From Nematostella vectensis (Eukaryota; Cnidaria; Anthozoa; Actiniaria; Edwardsiidae): a DNA stretch of 64,000 nucleotides. This document shows, one piece after another, positions 1 to 12,500 of this stretch. The notes below the pieces were generated by a model. The model was not told the DNA's origin and ran no database searches. It saw only the letters and a program-made list of their open reading frames with translations. Location: NCBI RefSeq assembly GCF_932526225.1, contig NC_064036.1, positions 15,431,181 through 15,495,180 on the forward strand. Direction: 5' to 3'. Within the stretch, counting starts at the first letter, position 1; every line of letters begins with the position of its first letter. Made by a program: the position numbers and the translations under genes.

Positions 1-94
1 ATGTAGGGTGTGGTGTAGGTGGAACCTCTTAACTCGGGATGAGATCGTGACATACAAATATTTCTTTTGCTAAATTATTCATTTTTACATACAT

Positions 95-105
95 TTTATT
101 TTATT
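95..105 (-). other. candidate poly(A) signals for DFFB
   Basis: On the minus strand two overlapping AATAAA hexamers lie about 215 bases past the DFFB stop codon. This is a motif match only. Confidence 0.35.
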
Positions 106-320
106 TCAGTTAGTCAATGTTAACTTGGCAAACGTAATCGCTTTTGGAGCGTTCAGGCCCATACCCAAGGGGGTGAATGGAGAGGGAGGGGAGGGAGGGG
201 GCTTGCTACCACCTTCCCAAGACAAAGACAGAATGATAAGTATACATAATGTACCAGAATAAAAAAAACCCAGTAATTCACCATTTTTTATATTACAATA
301 TACCACAAAATATTGTATTT

Positions 321-3300
321 TTATATTGTTATTTCTCCTTTTTTTTCATAAAACTGCTTCGTAGAACACACTTGTCCTTCGTGTTCACCTTTAAAATGGC
401 AGGTAATGTGAACCAGCTTCAGATTCACACAAGTAAATAACAAGGAATAAAAGTACTTCCAATTGAGCTGCTTGCCTTTCGGACACTCCTCAGCCGCTTT
501 CACCATAGAAGGAAGAATTTCTCTTGACTTTTCTATTCTGGAAGAAAGGAACAACGAACACAAGAAAGTCATTAGAGGAGCCAGATCTAGCCATATATTA
601 TTTGTCCAGACATCTCATTTTTTGAACAATTAGTCACAAGTGTTTGTCGGGGGGGGGGGGGACGTTGGGGGGAGCCAATTACCGCAATACCGCACAAAAT
701 TTTCGAAAATACCCCAATACCACACAGAAGGACAAGGTTTTGAAGAGCATGCGCGACACCTCGATATTTCCCAGGTTTCCCGCTAGAGCATCCCATACCA
801 AGGGCAAATCCCGCACACCACCGGACTAATTAGCATAGCAACACCGCAATATTTTAATTTTTTACCGCAATACCACCGTATTATAAAAAGCAAAATCTCG
901 CATCTCGCAGTGTTTTGAAATACCTCTTTTACCGCAATATTGTACCAAAAAAGGCCAGTAATAAAAAAAAAGGCAGCAATACCGCAAACCATAACGTCCC
1001 CCCCTTTGTGAAATTCTTTTTCTTAAGGGAGCTTCATTATTTATGCCATTATTTATGGGCTGGCAAGAATTAGTGGGGGGTACCATATATTCAACACCAT
1101 CAAGTGAGGGGCTAACAAAAAATGATGAAAACACGCGTTAGGGGTCGTGGTTTACAAGATTACCGTGTGGATGTACAATATGCATGCCACCAGTATTCAT
1201 CAGTTTAAAGTGGAGCGAATTTTAGATGACATGTGCTGAACTTGCATTTCTAGTCAACATTTTTATTGTTCAAGAGCAAATGTCAGAGCAAAGTATTTGC
1301 TATTTAGCCCATCAAATTGCAAACTAAATCAAGGCGCTCCAGTGCTGACGTCATGACTAGATGGAAGCCTGACTAAGTTACTTCGGATCTTGATTGGTTT
1401 GTTGTTGAATAGCTTCCACTCCTGTTTAGCTAGTTGTTTTGCATTTCACATTGTGTTTTCAACACTAATCAGAAATCTGCTTGAGATTGCGTTGGGAAGG
1501 GTAATTCCAAGACATGCTCGAAGCCTTCACCATTTCTCTTGCTTTCATAAATGTAAATTTGTGCTTTTAGAAGTGAGATCAGGGGATGGGGGGGGGGCTA
1601 TCTTTATTTTCTATATCACCTCCAGGGGTCATGATAATTTTTTATACTTAAAGGGGTGTCTGGGGATTTTTGGTTGTATGGAAAATATTGCCAGCCAACG
1701 CACTGGCATAAATAATGAAGGGTCCCTAAGCATCAAGCTTTTATCTTAAAACATACTTTCCACTGGGGCAAATGGCTTTACTTACACATGATCTAAATTC
1801 CAGGTACTGAAGAGAACCCTTCCCTCCTTGCTTCCATATGGGTTAATCTTGTGAAGCTTTGTACAGTGACTACTGTCAAACTTTCCCATGCAATTGAACC
1901 AGCCATCTGAACAGCAAAGGCGCTGTGATTCACATGCTGATCTCACAAAATAGCTGCCAAAATAGTGGTCTTTTTTCAACTGCTGTTGGAAGTTAGACAA
2001 AGCTGCTAGCAACAGAGGCTTGGACCGTTTGCTTCCTTCCTGAAAATTAGACATGGTTATAGAGTATTATTCTGTACTTTTTATTGAAAACTCAGTTCCT
2101 GTAAGCCGGGGTTTTGGTAAAAAGGGTACTTTTCTTGGAGCTCAATACTCAGTTTAGGGGAAAAAGAGCATACCTGTGCTTTGTTTTTAGCTCACAAGCA
2201 GAGGCTGGAAAGAAGGTGGTGAAGGAGGTTGTAAGGAAGGCATAGCAATACAGTCTGTGGTTTACTGCGCATGCGTGAACTAAGTTTCGAACCTGAGACA
2301 GTTGTGTACTATCAATAGTTTTCCCAACCTTTTCTATATATTCCTTGGCTGTGGAAAAGTAATTCCTGATTCTCGATTGGGCACTAGCCTTCATGGCATC
2401 CTCCTTGGTTTGGAATGATGCACTGACACCCTCAAACCAAAGAGGGTCATCTTCTTTTGTTTCAGCTTCAATATTCTCTTGCAGCTGGTTCAGAAATGCT
2501 GCCATTACCGAGTACATTTCACTCGACTCATCACCTGTCATTAGGTCACGGATCTGGTCCACTATTTGATTCCGTTTGGACATTGCTCGGAAGACCTTCT
2601 GGGTGGCATGTTTCAGGATGGTAAGATCTATAGATTGAAACATAACAAAAATAATTAGCCCACAACTAACGTAAGTAAACATTTCAGGTCAACTCTGGAA
2701 AGCTATGTTTTGTGCCAACATTAAAACCCCCTTTTGGATCTTTGGGGGTTCTTTTCCGGTAGGTGTGACTGCCAGAGACCCCCCCAAAAATACCATGGTA
2801 CGAAAAAACCAGAACCATAGAAAATACCCTTTACAAAAAATTAATTGTCATACTTGCAGTTTCATGGAAAATAGAAACTGAAGGAAAAATAACTTAACAG
2901 TATATAACATAACAGCAAACTATACCTACTTATATTATATAGTCTATACATCATCATATATTCTAAAGCCTTTTGTAGACTTTTATACCCAAAAAAAAGT
3001 TGATTAAGACGACCTAAAATCCTGGCTTGGACCCTGACATTGCATTTCCACAAACGCATCAAAAACTCAAAATCGAAATCTTGGCGGAACTGTAGGGTCG
3101 CTACTTTAGAAAAAAAGCACCTCATGTTTGTAGACCCTTAAAAATACCATGTTTATTAGGATTAAAACATTAGGCTTATTTGGGAATTGTACATCCAACT
3201 AATAGGTGGAATGTTCATTTTTGGTTTTAATGGTTGCAAGTCAATACTATTCCAACAACTGGGCATAGCTTCCTATAAGCCAATATGGATGTGCATACTC

Positions 3301-4659
3301 TAGAAATTCTTTTTTTTTTTTGCTTGTAAAATTACATCAGTTTTATTTATGATCTATTAAGATGTTTTTTTAAATTATGTCAACGATCCTAAGCATTAAT
3401 ATTATAAGTCAAGGGTGTGTACTTGAGAAAATGGCGTCACTATGCCCCAGATTGAGACAGGGTTCAAAATTTGATTAGATCTCACATGGAAAATAAACCC
3501 AAGTACTTCATAGTGGTACATGTTCTACTGTGACCACTCCCCTAAAGTTTTGTGAAGGTTTTTGACAGGTGTGATGGCTTTCGGTTTGCAAAGAGCAATT
3601 AGGTGGTCTGGGATATTACATCAAAACATCACATGGCAGTCCAGGTGAAAATGGAATACAGCAGTGATTGAGTTGCTACATTTTTGTGGCTATTACGAAA
3701 ATCTTTTACAATCCAGAAAAACTGTTATTCCCTTGCTCACTTAGAGCCGGAATCTATTAGAATATGGTAAAAAGATGAAGACAGTGACTTTGTAAATATC
3801 TCATTCGATGATCAGTTTGCATTTACCAAAATGATTCGCACAGCAAAGTGCATCAAATGACTGAGGCAGCACTGGAACAACTTTGAAGCAACACAAAATC
3901 ACAAGTACACTACCTCACGGATTACGGATTTTGATTATTATTTCAGCGGATTGGCGGAATTTGGAAATACGGCAGATCACAGATCTGTTGTCAATTTGGG
4001 CGTGGATTTTGGATTTTTGACTGCTTTGACAGTCGAATTTCAGACTTAATATGAATTTCAATCGATGCTTTTGTTTATCTGTCAAACCATGCAGATCTAA
4101 CGCTATCTGCTGATCCACGTATTTGCCCTGAAAATGTAACGGATCTGCGGATTTACATACCCCTATTCACCCCCCCCCCCCCCCAAAAAAAAAAGTGACA
4201 CTGCCCTAGAATTGTTTGCAATTGTTTCAAAATGATGACTATCTTGCATTAAGAAAATTGACACATGTCGCTTTCTATTTTAAATAATATTTCATTTTAG
4301 GCCAACTTCTCAATAGTTTGATTCATGAATTATATAACTTATATTTCAATCATTCTTACTTGACATTTTGTTTTAGAACGTCCCAAACCAATCTGATAAA
4401 CATGATAAAGCTTTCTGTACTTACATCCGTCCCAGTCCTCATCAGGTCTGACAATAACTAACACAGTCTGTGGCGGTAAAGTATCAAAATAGTCTTCATC
4501 TTCCACGTCCGTCCCGTCTTCCATACACACACGAGAGCCTTTTGGTAAGTCAAGGGTTTTGATAGCTTTAGATCGTAGCTCCGATAAGCTCCGAGCCACA
4601 ACTCCTTTCCTTCTTGTTCTAGAGACATCTTGTATCTTGTATGCTTTGAGGTTAGTCAT
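321..4659 (-). CDS. DFFB: DNA fragmentation factor subunit beta / caspase-activated DNase (CAD)
   Basis: Four exons, read on the minus strand: 4659-4425, 2627-2293, 2039-1786, 537-321 (stop at 321-323), giving 346 aa; the human protein is about 338. Residues 1-78 form a CIDE-N domain (SLSELRSKAIKTLDLPKGSR, then an acidic DGTDVEDEDYF stretch). The middle exon matches the CAD linker and helical region (DPLWFEGVSASFQTKEDA). The nuclease core is intact: H253 in KLHKINPYG, D273-H274 in STWNLDHV, and H318, H322, H327 in LKLVHITCHFKGEH; these align with the known CAD active-site histidines. The enzyme cuts chromatin between nucleosomes in apoptosis once caspases destroy its inhibitor ICAD. The lysine/arginine-rich C-terminal tail of vertebrate CAD is missing. 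The end of exon 2 is the only soft point: a donor at 2293 gives the best alignment, while a more canonical donor lies at 2174/2173. Start chosen at the only ATG upstream of CIDE-N in frame. Confidence 0.93.
644..1015. mobile_element. possible non-autonomous inverted-repeat element
   Basis: The stretch starts with a poly(G) run followed by GACGTT and ends with AACGTCCCCCCC, which is the inverse. Inside it a CCGCAATACCGC-like word recurs at least four times. It lies in DFFB intron 3. The same GGTATTGCGGT word recurs near 59128. No target-site duplication could be read, so the limits are approximate. Confidence 0.4.
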
Positions 4660-6496
4660 CGTGTATTATTTGTGGATGGATTTTAAAACATCGTCAAAGG
4701 GAAGGATCATGCAGTGAAATCCGGTCGGACATATTGTTTTCGAAACTAACTCTATACCACAGGGGACCCATAATTTTTATTACGCGAATATTTTGTACTT
4801 TTTTTATAGAAAAATAGATAAATGGGGAAAACTTGGTGGCCAGCTTGGTGATTTTATTACATTATTTTCACTGCACAAAGAAGAAGGATAGTAAAGAAAT
4901 TTATGATTATTTTATGTGTGTGGTTTGTAGGGGACATACCGACGGTGGGCTACCTGTGTCTATATAGCTCAGTCTCCATCGGTCCTCTGCGCCAAGCTGC
5001 TTGTGTTTGTCTAGAGAAAGGTTTTTTCTGTCCTCGAAAACGTTCACAAAAACTAAATATTTGCAGCCCCCGTTGGAGTGCAAGTGAGTAGACGAACTAA
5101 TCCCTAAATTTCAACATGTTATTCTCGGTTTTGGTATAGGATGCCTATGGTATACTGTCACAGTTCGCTAATTTTTTTGCTGGGAGGAACGCCTTCCCGA
5201 CAGAAATTTATAAGTTATAGTGCTTAGAATAAGGATTTGAAAACCACAAAATGTCAAGGGAAAGAGGTGCTGTTAGATCTCTTGAGGAATCTTGATATCG
5301 GCTGAAGAATAACCAACATCTTACTCCAGTTGTATCCAGATTTTCTCGCTAGTGTTTTAACTTAAGTTATATGTTACTGTACGCCCTAGGCGAGCGGCGA
5401 TTAGAGATGAAGTCACATGCTTGATAAAATCACTGTGTACGATGAGTTTTGACTTTTATCGGAGATTGCTAATAGAGTAAAGAAGATCTAATCATTTCCC
5501 ATTCATATTCCGGGCCCCTTCGAGCTCCTCCCTTGTATTGTGTTGTGTTTGTTTAGGTCTTGAAAACAGTAAATTTAAAAGCTGAAATTTAAAAATAATT
5601 ATTTTGAGGAAGGCTGTACAGTACATCATAATGTACAACGTCTATTCCTGTTTTTCGCATGTAGCAGTTTGTTTTCTGAACTGGAAATTGCCTTTTTCTT
5701 GAATTTGCATATTGATTGACTGTTTACAGCTTACAAGCAGGTTATTTGACAGCTCTTCTTGAGACTTGTAAACTAAATTTACTGACTGTTACCAAATACC
5801 ACTTGCAAAAGAAATATTGATTCTAAAAAAACTTTGAAAATGGTAAATAATCTCACACTATCACAAAATTTGATTTGAGTTTTAGTTAGCCAGTAACATT
5901 CCAATTTGCGTCAATTAATAAACTATGGGTCACAATAAACTAATCCCTGACTTAAAAAAAGTGTGACCTTATTCAAAATTTAATTAAAATGCAATTAGTT
6001 GTTTACATGTACTCCTACCCTTAAGAAGTATTCAGTGCATATCCTGAGAGGGAGAAGGGGTCTCCAAAAATATCAACCACCTAAAAGAGGTGGCTCCAAA
6101 ATATATGGGTCCTATAAGGGTGGCTCTGCATCCTTTTGGGTTTCTACTGAAATCCTAGGGGTTGTTAAATAAAACAGGGGCATTGAAAAAACACTGAAGG
6201 GGGCTCTGAAATTTTGTAGTTTCCTGAGTCAAAATCTTCCCCCCATGGTACTTAATAAAAAACTCCATAATATACATAATATTATATATTATTATTTTCG
6301 TCAGACTGTTTTCACCTAGATATTATTTTATAGCTTACACTGTTTTTTTTTTTATTTGATCCAGCTTCACAGTTATGTGGGGGAGGAAGTGTCATATGGG
6401 GGAGGGGGCTCTTGCTACTGGGTCTTGGTTGCTTCTTTTCAACATTTAGTGTCCTTTTTACAATTATGAGTGTCAATTATTCATGTATTTTTGTAG
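4660..6496. promoter_or_regulatory. divergent DFFB / pyruvate kinase 5' region
   Basis: No coding exon is visible between the DFFB start codon (4659, minus) and the first coding exon of pyruvate kinase. Both genes are transcribed away from here, so their promoters must lie in or near this interval. A likely untranslated first exon of pyruvate kinase ends at 5083, where GTGCAA is followed by the strong donor GTGAGTAG. The remainder to the acceptor at 6496 would be a ~1.4 kb 5'UTR intron; it holds no recognisable gene. Confidence 0.5.
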
Positions 6497-6506
6497 ATTG
6501 TGAACC

Positions 6507-9500
6507 ATGTCTGCAAAAGGAGCACGTGAAGAGTATCTTCATGACGTCCTCCACAGACACAAACAATGGATAGCTTCACGAGCAAGATCAAACTTGGAAT
6601 TCCGGTCTGAACTAGACATAGACAAGCACCCACTGACTATCAGAAATTCTGGCGTGGTCTGCACTATTGGTGAGTGATGCACAGATAGCATTCACTTGTC
6701 ATGTAGTATTAGAAATTATAGGAGGAACCAAGACAGGCAACCGAGTGATCAGTGTTGTTGGCACGCATAGGCAGACACCCAATAACCAAACTAATCTCTG
6801 TTTAGTCTTTGACTGTGAGTGAAAAGCATAACAATTACAGCTGAATTTGTTGTTGCTTGATCCCAGTGAATCCTAAATCTTTGTCTTATTTGGTAATGGT
6901 GCGTAGTCAATCAAACTTTTGGGTCGGGTCTATGTAATCATATCTGGAACTCATAGTAGCGAGACATGTAAGTGATCAGCTAAGTGCAAGTTGCCTATTG
7001 AGATTGTAACCTGCCTATAGCATCATCTAGAGTAACTTCACTTAGACAGGACTTGTTACCTGTTTCCAGGTCCAGCATCCAGATCTGTTGAGATTGTTGC
7101 CCAGCTCATTGAGAATGGCATGAACATTGCCCGCCTAAATTTTTCCCATGGGACACATGAGGTTTGTACATTAAATTTTATTATTTGAACAGTGCAGCCT
7201 GGAACTTTTTTCATGTATAGGTGAATAAATTCAGGTTCGATGTAGCTCAGTAGGTTGATAAATACCACTCTTAGGGCGGAGAACTCTGGGCTGATTTATT
7301 TTCCTACCATGCCTCCAAACCATTTAGTCTATTTTTGAGTTTATTCTATAGTATTCTACTGCTTTATCAATAGTATGCTGTAAAATGCATATAAGATTTA
7401 ATTATGGTTTAAAATATATATTCTTCCTGTAGAAAATTATGAGACTAATTGATTAAGTTTGTTTTCAGTATCATAGGGAAACAATCATGAATATCCGCCG
7501 GGCAGCTCTCCTTGAGTGGCCTCATGCAGTGGGCATTGCCCTAGATACCAAGGGACCTGAGATCAGGACAGGTCTTCTAAAGGCAGTGAGTCTTAGCAAG
7601 TAAACCTTCTAGGTCTAGAGCAAACAATGTGATTCTTATTATGTGTCAATCCAAATACAAATGCATGCAAACAAAAAAAGCAGATTGTTTTTTGCATGTG
7701 TTTGCATTTTGAACTGCACATGAAAAACCCTGTTGTTCCTTTTAGTTTTTAAAATAAAATTTGTTTCAAACTAATTAACAAAAATTATCTGTAAGATAAT
7801 CAGTTATTTTGAGCGCTAAAAGTCGCTGCTATCTTAATTTTTCCTTGGGGTAGCTTGAATTCCTTGCTCATGCGGTCTTCTATAAGCTTTGATAATACAA
7901 TGTATGTGCATAATATTTTTTGTTTCTGACTGATTATGGCAAAGCCCTATCCACCCCCACCTGAGCCTGGCCCCACTCTAAAAGTTTTATAAAAAAAATA
8001 AATGTAAAAAAACCCTTATTTTTCTTATTTTTTATTTTAATCAGGGAGAAATCAAGTTAGAAAAAGGCCAGAAGCTAAAGGTTTCCACTGACAAAGCCTT
8101 GTATGACCAAGGGAATACTGAGTGCATCTTTGTTGACTATGAGAACATTGTGAAGGTTGTTCAAATCGGAGGGACTGTGTATGTCGATGATGGCCTTATT
8201 TCACTCAAGGTATACAATTACTTGACATGCATTTTAGCGCCCATGTCTCCTGATGATAGCAGAGGCCTTTTATGTTTGTGTTTCGTTGGGTTGGTGTTTC
8301 AGGAAAAGAGACCTCAGACATGAATTGAAACTCACTTTGATTGAATAATTAGGACCTGATATATCGGATCTATCTATTCTGTTCTGTAATGCACTGTTGA
8401 TGTCCATTGATCCGAAACCTGAATGCACTTGTGCACACTCTTGCAAATGTCCTTGAAGAGTAGTGTCACATGCCAACTCCCAGTAAAAAAAAGTTCTTGT
8501 TTCCTGGTTTATTATGTTAAATGATTCATACAAGGTTGTTTATGTTACATATTTCATTGGGAAGTGCCTCACGTCATGTGCTGAATATAATAGTCTTACC
8601 AAAGAGATCCCAATATCCCCAAATTTCAAGAATCGAGAGCCTACAGTATATGGAGGCTGCATGGTAAAACTTCTTGGATTGAATTCCCATTCTTTAACAT
8701 GCCTGCATACATACTTAATTGCTGTCTATTGTATACAGGTTTTGGAAAAGGGTGATAACTTCTTAACAACTGAAGTCTTGAATGATGCATTACTTGGAAG
8801 TAAGAAGGGTGTCAACCTGCCAAATTGTGCTGTAGATCTCCCAGCCGTCTCTGAACAAGACAAGAAGGACATTGCATTTGCTGTGGAAATGGAAGTATGT
8901 TGTGAACATTTGAATGTATAATAACCACTGGTCTTATAAAACTTTGAACACAGGCAGCCAAATCATGAATAAATCTCAGTGCCCCTTTCTGGAGACCTGG
9001 TTCGCAGACCATAAAGACAGTTATTAAAGAATAGATTTTCGCAGATTGATTTCTTGGTTTTCATCATGTTTTTATTTTGTTTGGTTTAAAGGTGGATATG
9101 ATCTTTGCATCATTTATCCGCAAACCAGAGGATATTGCAGAAATTCGTAAGTTGCTTGGAAAGCACGCCAAGAACATAAAGATTGTGGCCAAGATTGAAA
9201 ATCACGAGGGCGTTCGAAGGTGAGTTGTTCTCTGATATCCAACTAAACAGATCACGGAGAAGCGGAACAGAGTTAGGCTTAAATTCTAATAAAAATACAA
9301 ATCCTCTTTAAATGTGCTACTCTGTAAATACAGGAACTTGAAATGTTCCCTACCAATTAGAATATAATTGATTATTATAATAAAGCCTGCTAAACCCTGT
9401 GCATCACCCCATGGGGAATGATTTTCACATTGATAGACAGGTTTTGTATAATGCCCCTTTTAAATTTATTGCATTCAAGGTTTGATGTAAAATTATGATA

Positions 9501-12500
9501 CATATATCAGGTTCAACGAGATCTTAGAGGTTGCTGATGGCATCATGGTTGCCAGGGGAGACCTTGGAATTGAGATCCCTGCAGAAAAGGTTTTCCTGGC
9601 ACAGAAGATGATGATTGCTCGCTGTAACATGAAGGGGGTACCTGTAATCTGTGCCACACAGGTATGTGCTTAGTAGGGCTCATGGTGTAAGGGTACAGGG
9701 TGAAGGTATGTGCTTAGTAGGGCTCATGGTGTATGGGTACAGGGTGAAGGTATGTGCTTAGTAGGGCTCATGGTGTGGTATGGGTACAGGGTGAAGGTAT
9801 GTGCTTAGTAGGGCTCATGGTGTAAGGGTACAGGGTGAAGGTATGTGCTTAGTAGGGCTCATGGTGTATGGGTACAGGGTGAAGGTATGTGCTTAGTAGG
9901 GCTCATGGTGTATGGGTACAGGGTGGAGGTATGTGCTTAGTAGGGCTCATGGTGCTGTAAGGGTACAGGGTGGAGGTATGTGCTTAGTAGGGCTCATGTT
10001 GTGGTATGGGTACAGGGTGGAGGTATGTGCTTAGTAGGGCTCATGGTGTAAGGGTACAGGGTGAAGGTATGTGCTTAGTAGGGCTCATGGTGTATGGGTA
10101 CAGGGTGAAGGTATGTGCTTAGTAGGGCTCATGGTGTATGGGTACAGGGTGAAGGTATGTGCTTAGTAGGGCTCATGGTGTGGTATGGGTACAGGGTGAA
10201 GGTATGTGCTTAGTAGGGCTCATGGTGTAAGGGTACAGGGTGAAGGTATGTGCTTAGTAGGGCTCATGGTGTATGGGTACAGGGTGAAGGTATGTGCTTA
10301 GTAGGGCTCATGGTGTAAGGGTACAGGGTGAAGGTATGTGCTTAGTAGGGCTCATGGTGTATGGGTACAGGGTGAAGGTATGTGCTTAGTAGGGCTCATG
10401 GTGTATGGGTACAGGGTGAAGGTATGTGCTTAGTAGGGCTCATGGTGTATGGGTACAGGGTGGAGGTATGTGCTTAGTAGGGCTCATGGTGTAAGGGTAC
10501 AGGGTGAAGGTATGTGCTTAGTAGGGCTCATGGTGTGGTATGGGTACAGGGTGAAGGTATGTGCTTAGTAGGGCTCAAGGTGTAAGGGTACAGGGTGAAG
10601 GTATGTGCTTAGTAGGGCTCATGGTGTGGTATGGGTACAGGGTAGAGGTATGTGCTTAGTAGGGCTCATGGTGTAAGGGTACAGGGTGGAGGTATGTGCT
10701 TAGTAGGGCTCATGGTGTATGGGTACAGGGTGAAGGTATGTGCTTAGTAGGGCTCATGGTGTAAGGGTACAGGGTGAAGGTATGTGCTTAGTAGGGCTCA
10801 TGGTGTGGTATGGGTACAGGGTGAAGGTATGTGCTTAGTAGGGCTCAAGGTGTAAGGGTACAGGGTGAAGGTATGTGCTTAGTAGGGCTCATGGTGTATG
10901 GGTACAGGGTGAAGGTATGTGCTTAGTAGGGCTCATGGTGTATGGGTACAGGGTGAAGGTATGTGCTTAGTAGGGCTCATGGTGTATGGGTACAGGGTGA
11001 AGGTATGTGCTTAGTAGGGCTCATGGTGTATGGGTACAGGGTGGAGGTATGTGCTTAGTAGGGCTCATGGTGCTGTATGGGTACAGGGTGAAGGTATGTG
11101 CTTAGTAGGGCTCATGGTGTAAGGGTACAGGGTGAAGGTATGTGCTTAGTAGGGCTCATGGTGCTGTAAGGGTACAGGGTGGAGGTATGTGCTTAGTAGG
11201 GCTCATGTTGTGGTATGGGTACAGGGTGGAGGTATGTGCTTAGTAGGGCTCATGGTGTATGGGTACAGGGTGAAGGTATGTGCTTAGTAGGGCTCATGTT
11301 GTGGTATGGGTACAGGGTGAAGGTATGTGCTTAGTAGGGCTCATGTTGTGGTATGGGTACAGGGTGAAGGTATGTGCTTAGTAGGGCTCATGGTGTGGTA
11401 TGGGTACAGGGTGCAGGTATGTGCTTAGTAGGGCTCATGGTGTAAGGGTACAGGGTGAAGGTATGTGCTTAGTAGGGCTCATGGTGTATGGGTACAGGGT
11501 GGAGGTATGTGCTTAGTAGGGCTCATGGTGCTGTAAGGGTACAGGGTGGAGGTATGTGCTTAGTAGGGCTCATGTTGTGGTATGGGTACAGGGTGGAGGT
11601 ATGTGCTTAGTAGGGCTCATGGTGTATGGGTACAGGGTGAAGGTATGTGCTTAGTAGGGCTCATGTTGTGGTATGGGTACAGGGTGAAGGTATGTGCTTA
11701 GTAGGGCTCATGGTGTGGTATGGGTACAGGGTGAAGGTATGTGCTTAGTAGGGCTCATGGTGTGGTATGGGTACAGGGTGAAGGTATGTGCTTAGTAGGG
11801 CTCATGGTGTATGGGTACAGGGTGGAGGTATGTGCTTAGTAGGGCTCATGGTGTAAGGGTACAGGGTGAAGGTATGTGCTTAGTAGGGCTCATGGTGTGG
11901 TATGGGTACAGGGTGAAGGTATGTGCTTAGTAGGGCTCAAGGTGTAAGGGTACAGGGTGAAGGTATGTGCTTAGTAGGGCTCATGGTGTATGGGTACAGG
12001 GTGAAGGTATGTGCTTAGTAGGGCTCATGGTGTATGGGTACAGGGTGAAGGTATGTGCTTAGTAGGGCTCATGGTGTATGGGTACAGGGTGAAGGTATGT
12101 GCTTAGTAGGGCTCATGGTGTATGGGTACAGGGTAAAGGTATGTGCTTAGTAGGGCTCATGTTGTGGTATGGGTACAGGGTGAAGGTATGTGCTTAGTAG
12201 GGCTCATGGTGTATGGGTACAGGGTGAAGGTATGTGCTTAGTAGGGCTCATGGTGCTGTATGGGTACAGGGTGAAGGTATGTGCTTAGTAGGGCTCATGG
12301 TGTGGTATGGGTACAGGGTGAAGGTATGTGCTTAGTTGGGCTCATGGTGTGGTATGGGTACAGGGTGAAGGTATGTGCTTAGTTGGGCTCATGGTGTGGT
12401 ATGGGTACAGGGTGAAGGTATGTGCTTAGTAGGGCTCATGGTGTATGGGTACAGGGTGAAGGTATGTGCTTAGTAGGGCACATGTTGTGGTATGGGTACA

